From positions 1-42,140 of the forward strand of contig WFNO01000030.1 in NCBI GenBank assembly GCA_015488555.1: a stretch of 42,140 nucleotides of DNA, written 5' to 3'. Shown here in pieces: positions 39,812 through 42,140 of this stretch (position 1 is its first letter; each line of letters opens with the position of its first letter). The position numbers were made by a program, and so were the translations under genes. The DNA comes from Gammaproteobacteria bacterium (GTDB lineage Bacteria > Pseudomonadota > Gammaproteobacteria > SZUA-140). The notes below the pieces were generated by a model that saw only the letters and a list, made by a program, of their open reading frames with translations, searched no databases and was not told the DNA's origin.

Positions 39812-41725
39812 TCAGAAGGGCGATACGGCCACCTGCCGGTCCAGCAGTTGGACGATGTCGGCGTAGCCGCTCTTGCGCGCGATGTCCAGAGGCGTCTCTC
39901 CGGCGGCGTTGCGCAGCCGACTATCGGCCCCGTGTTCCAGCAGCAGACGTACGATCTCGGTGTGGCCGCCGCGGGTGGCGTAAGCGAGGGCCGTCATACG
40001 GCTGTCTTCCCGCTCGAAGGGCCGCCCGCTCTCTTCCACGGCGTTCACCTCGGCGCCGTTCTCCAGCAGCAGGGCCACCACGCGCCGGAAACCGTTTTTG
40101 GCCGCTGCCATGAGTGGATTCATGCCGGTGAGATCGGGCAAATCGGGATTGGCCCCCGCCTCCAGCAAGAGCTGCACCGTGGGGGTGAAGCCCTGGGAGG
40201 CCGCCCAGAACAATGCCGTCTTGCCTTCCGCGTCCCGAATGTCCGGATCGGCGCCGGCCTCCAACAACACCCGAGCGGTATCGGCATGGCCGTTGGCCGC
40301 CGCTTCGATGAGCAGGGGACGCAACTGCTGTTCGTCGATGATGTTGGCGATGAAATAGTCCAGCAACTGGCCGGCCTGGGCCTCGTCTGGATCCAGGCCC
40401 TTGGCGATGAGCAAGCGCATCACGGCCGCATCTCCCTTACGCGCGGCGAAGAGTCCGGGGGTCTCCACCAAGCGATTGGGTTGCAAGGGATCGGCACCCG
40501 CTTCCAGCAGCAGGCGGGCCACGTCGCTGTGTCCCCGGCGGATGGCGGTGATGAGAGCGGTGTCTCCGCGCGAGGCCGTCCACATGAGATCCCGTTGCTG
40601 AATGGGCACGCTGGAGGCTCGAATCCTGGCCTCGGTCAATCCCCAAGGCACATCGTCGATGTCGGCTCCGTGACGGATGAGCAGCTGGGTAGCCTCCAGA
40701 TTACCGTAGTAGGCGGCGGTGAGCAGCGGCGTGACGCCGGTGATGGGATCGCGATAATTGGGATCGGTGGCCGTCTCCAGCAGCAACCGGACTTTTTCCA
40801 CATCGCCGAGGCGAATGGCCTTGAGCATAGCCTCTTCGGCGCTCAAAGCGGCATAAAGACTCTCGTCGCGCCCGCCTCGGCTCCGCAACAGCGTGGCGAT
40901 CTGGCGATAGCCCTTGCGCTTGGCGATGGCCAGGGCAGTATCTCCGTTGCGGCGGGTGATGTTGGGTTCGGCGCCGTACTCCAGCAGGGCGCGTGTGATA
41001 GCGGTGGAACCGTCCACTACCCCGCCGTATTCCGCGGCATACATCAGAGGTGTCATGCGGTCCAGGGCCTGCACCTCTTCCTGGGAATAGAGGTTGGGAT
41101 CGGCGCCCTGGGCCAGCAGGAAATCCACCACCTGCGGGCGGCCGAATTTGATGGCTTGAATCAAGGCCGTCTCCCCCGCCTGATTGCGGCGATCGAGCCG
41201 GGCACCGGCCTGCAACAGCAGGCGCACGTGCTCCAGGCGCCCGTTGGCGGCGGCGTTCATCAAGGCCGTGGTCCCGTCATTGGTGCTCAGATGGACGTTG
41301 GCGCCCCGTTCGAGCAGCAGGCGCAGGATGGAGGTGTGGCCTTCGCCAGCCACGGCGATGAGCGGGGTATTGCCCAATTCGTCTTGCTGGTCGACGTCGA
41401 CGCCGCGATCGAGCAACAGGCGGACAATGTTCTCGTGTCCGTAACGGGCGGCCAGGATGATACCCAGGGCCTCCGCTTCCGCTTCCAGGGCTTCGCGGTC
41501 GTCTTCCACCGCGGGCGGGGTGGTGATGGGCGATGGATCCTCGGGTGCGGGGCCCAGGAAGGTAGATTGAGCCAGCTGGTCCGCCGTCACCACCTCTTCC
41601 GTTTCTTCCACGGGTGATGCAGACACCGCTTGCTCTACTTCCGGCACCGTGGTGCATCCCGATATCCAGGCGGTCGCCAGGACCGCAGCCAGTCCACTGC
41701 CGAATCCAATCAGACGCTGTCTCAC
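39812..41725 (-). CDS. Ankyrin-repeat lipoprotein
   Basis: The N-terminus RQRLIGFGSGLAAVLATAWI followed by SGC is a lipoprotein signal (Cys24). After an acidic, Pro/Glu-rich linker (about 25-85) come a dozen or more ankyrin repeats to the end, for example GNTPLIAVAGEGHTSILRLL, GKTALFWAASQGFTPTVQLL and GETPLDIARKSGYADIVQLL. The protein is therefore a periplasmic or outer-membrane-anchored ankyrin scaffold of about 637 residues. GTG 41725 is preferred as start because GGAGG lies seven bases before it and it places the signal peptide at the very N-terminus; ATG 41758 would add 11 residues. Periplasmic ankyrin proteins have been linked to oxidative-stress enzymes in some bacteria, but no partner gene is visible here. 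Confidence 0.87.
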   Translation of the reverse strand: MRQRLIGFGSGLAAVLATAWISGCTTVPEVEQAVSASPVEETEEVVTADQLAQSTFLGPAPEDPSPITTPPAVEDDREALEAEAEALGIILAARYGHENIVRLLLDRGVDVDQQDELGNTPLIAVAGEGHTSILRLLLERGANVHLSTNDGTTALMNAAANGRLEHVRLLLQAGARLDRRNQAGETALIQAIKFGRPQVVDFLLAQGADPNLYSQEEVQALDRMTPLMYAAEYGGVVDGSTAITRALLEYGAEPNITRRNGDTALAIAKRKGYRQIATLLRSRGGRDESLYAALSAEEAMLKAIRLGDVEKVRLLLETATDPNYRDPITGVTPLLTAAYYGNLEATQLLIRHGADIDDVPWGLTEARIRASSVPIQQRDLMWTASRGDTALITAIRRGHSDVARLLLEAGADPLQPNRLVETPGLFAARKGDAAVMRLLIAKGLDPDEAQAGQLLDYFIANIIDEQQLRPLLIEAAANGHADTARVLLEAGADPDIRDAEGKTALFWAASQGFTPTVQLLLEAGANPDLPDLTGMNPLMAAAKNGFRRVVALLLENGAEVNAVEESGRPFEREDSRMTALAYATRGGHTEIVRLLLEHGADSRLRNAAGETPLDIARKSGYADIVQLLDRQVAVSPF

Positions 41726-42030
41726 GCTCCCCCCTCCGGCCCTCGTGGGACCGCGCATACACCGAATCCTTTCTTCTCGATCCGCTCCTCCCATCTCCTC
41801 TCGGCGACCCTCTACTGGCTCCCGATGAGGGAGCCCGATTGGGGCGTTTGGGTTGCCACCCGGATGGTCGCCGGTGCAAGATGTTCCCGCGCGTTCTTCC
41901 AGCGGACTCTGAGCGGTGCACCGGGTGGTGGTGCCACGGAATCCCTGAGCGCCTTGGGAACGCCGGGCCTTTCTTCTTATCCCAGCATGATACTCGAAAT
42001 TGGCGTGGCGCATAAAGAGCGGAGAGGGGC

Positions 42031-42140
42031 TCAATCACGCAACCGCCAGCCCCGTTTCAGGAGCCACAAGGTCAGCACAGTCAGAAATAACTGAAAAAAC
42101 AAGACGATGAACATGCTGCGCCAGGGAGAGACGTCGGAGA
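42031..42140 (-). CDS. C-terminal end of a membrane protein (cut by window edge)
   Basis: The minus-strand frame from the window edge encodes about 35 residues and stops with TGA at 42031-42033. It includes SDVSPWRSMFIVLFFQLFLT and then VLTLWLLKRGWRLRD. A single strongly hydrophobic segment followed by basic residues indicates a C-terminal transmembrane helix with its end in the cytoplasm. The family cannot be told from this piece. The space from 41759 to 42030 between it and the ankyrin lipoprotein gene shows no further gene. Confidence 0.6.
   Translation of the reverse strand, partial: SDVSPWRSMFIVLFFQLFLTVLTLWLLKRGWRLRD

Overview
The window looks like the replication-terminus region of a high-GC gammaproteobacterium. 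The main evidence is a chromosome-dimer resolution site (dif) at 688-715 that matches the Escherichia coli dif site at 26 of 28 positions. The enterobacterial gene order uvrC-pgsA-tRNAGly(GCC)-tRNACys(GCA)-tRNALeu(UAA) is also preserved, with one gene inserted. RelA, an Rsd/AlgQ protein, Pcm, HrpA and UvrC agree with a gammaproteobacterium. The family (perhaps a Chromatiales-like lineage) cannot be fixed from the sequence. Nearly all genes lie on the minus strand and so are transcribed toward dif, as expected for leading-strand genes on one arm near the terminus.

Layout. 1-760: ends of two unrelated transposases (ISL3-like at the window edge, IS256-like and frameshifted), an 85-bp palindromic element, and dif. 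755-3044: formyltransferase, a Tas-like aldo-keto reductase, and a small TPR gene broken by an amber codon. 3134-8177: tRNALeu, a GT41/OGT-like TPR glycosyltransferase, tRNACys, tRNAGly, pgsA and uvrC. 8238-12524: family-5-like uracil-DNA glycosylase, an HPF-cold-shock fusion, RelA and an Rsd-like protein. 12611-13108: a hydrogenase maturation protease gene with several frameshifts. 13158-20159: two universal-stress proteins, pcm, a Lon-like protease, a glycosyltransferase and a pterin carbinolamine dehydratase. 20233-25137: RtcB with archease, a histidine kinase with a TPR response regulator, and dodecin.

25318-29374 is the most interesting block. It holds a complete LuxR/LuxI acyl-homoserine-lactone circuit with a near-canonical lux box in front of luxI. 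luxI overlaps a receiver-like gene, which in turn may overlap a REC-GGDEF-EAL gene. This suggests one quorum-controlled operon that ends in cyclic-di-GMP turnover, and the receiver domain of the GGDEF-EAL protein lacks its phospho-acceptor aspartate.

29452-42140: a possible decayed small gene, an exported YqgE/AlgH-like protein, an HDOD protein, HrpA, two tandem copies of a terminator-like repeat between heptanucleotide arrays, a 901-residue lipoprotein, a methyltransferase, an ankyrin-repeat lipoprotein and the end of a membrane-protein gene. Degenerate 7-bp (and 12-14-bp) tandem repeats recur after many genes and sometimes run into their coding ends. The genes were read by eye; family names rest on recognisable motifs, not on database searches.
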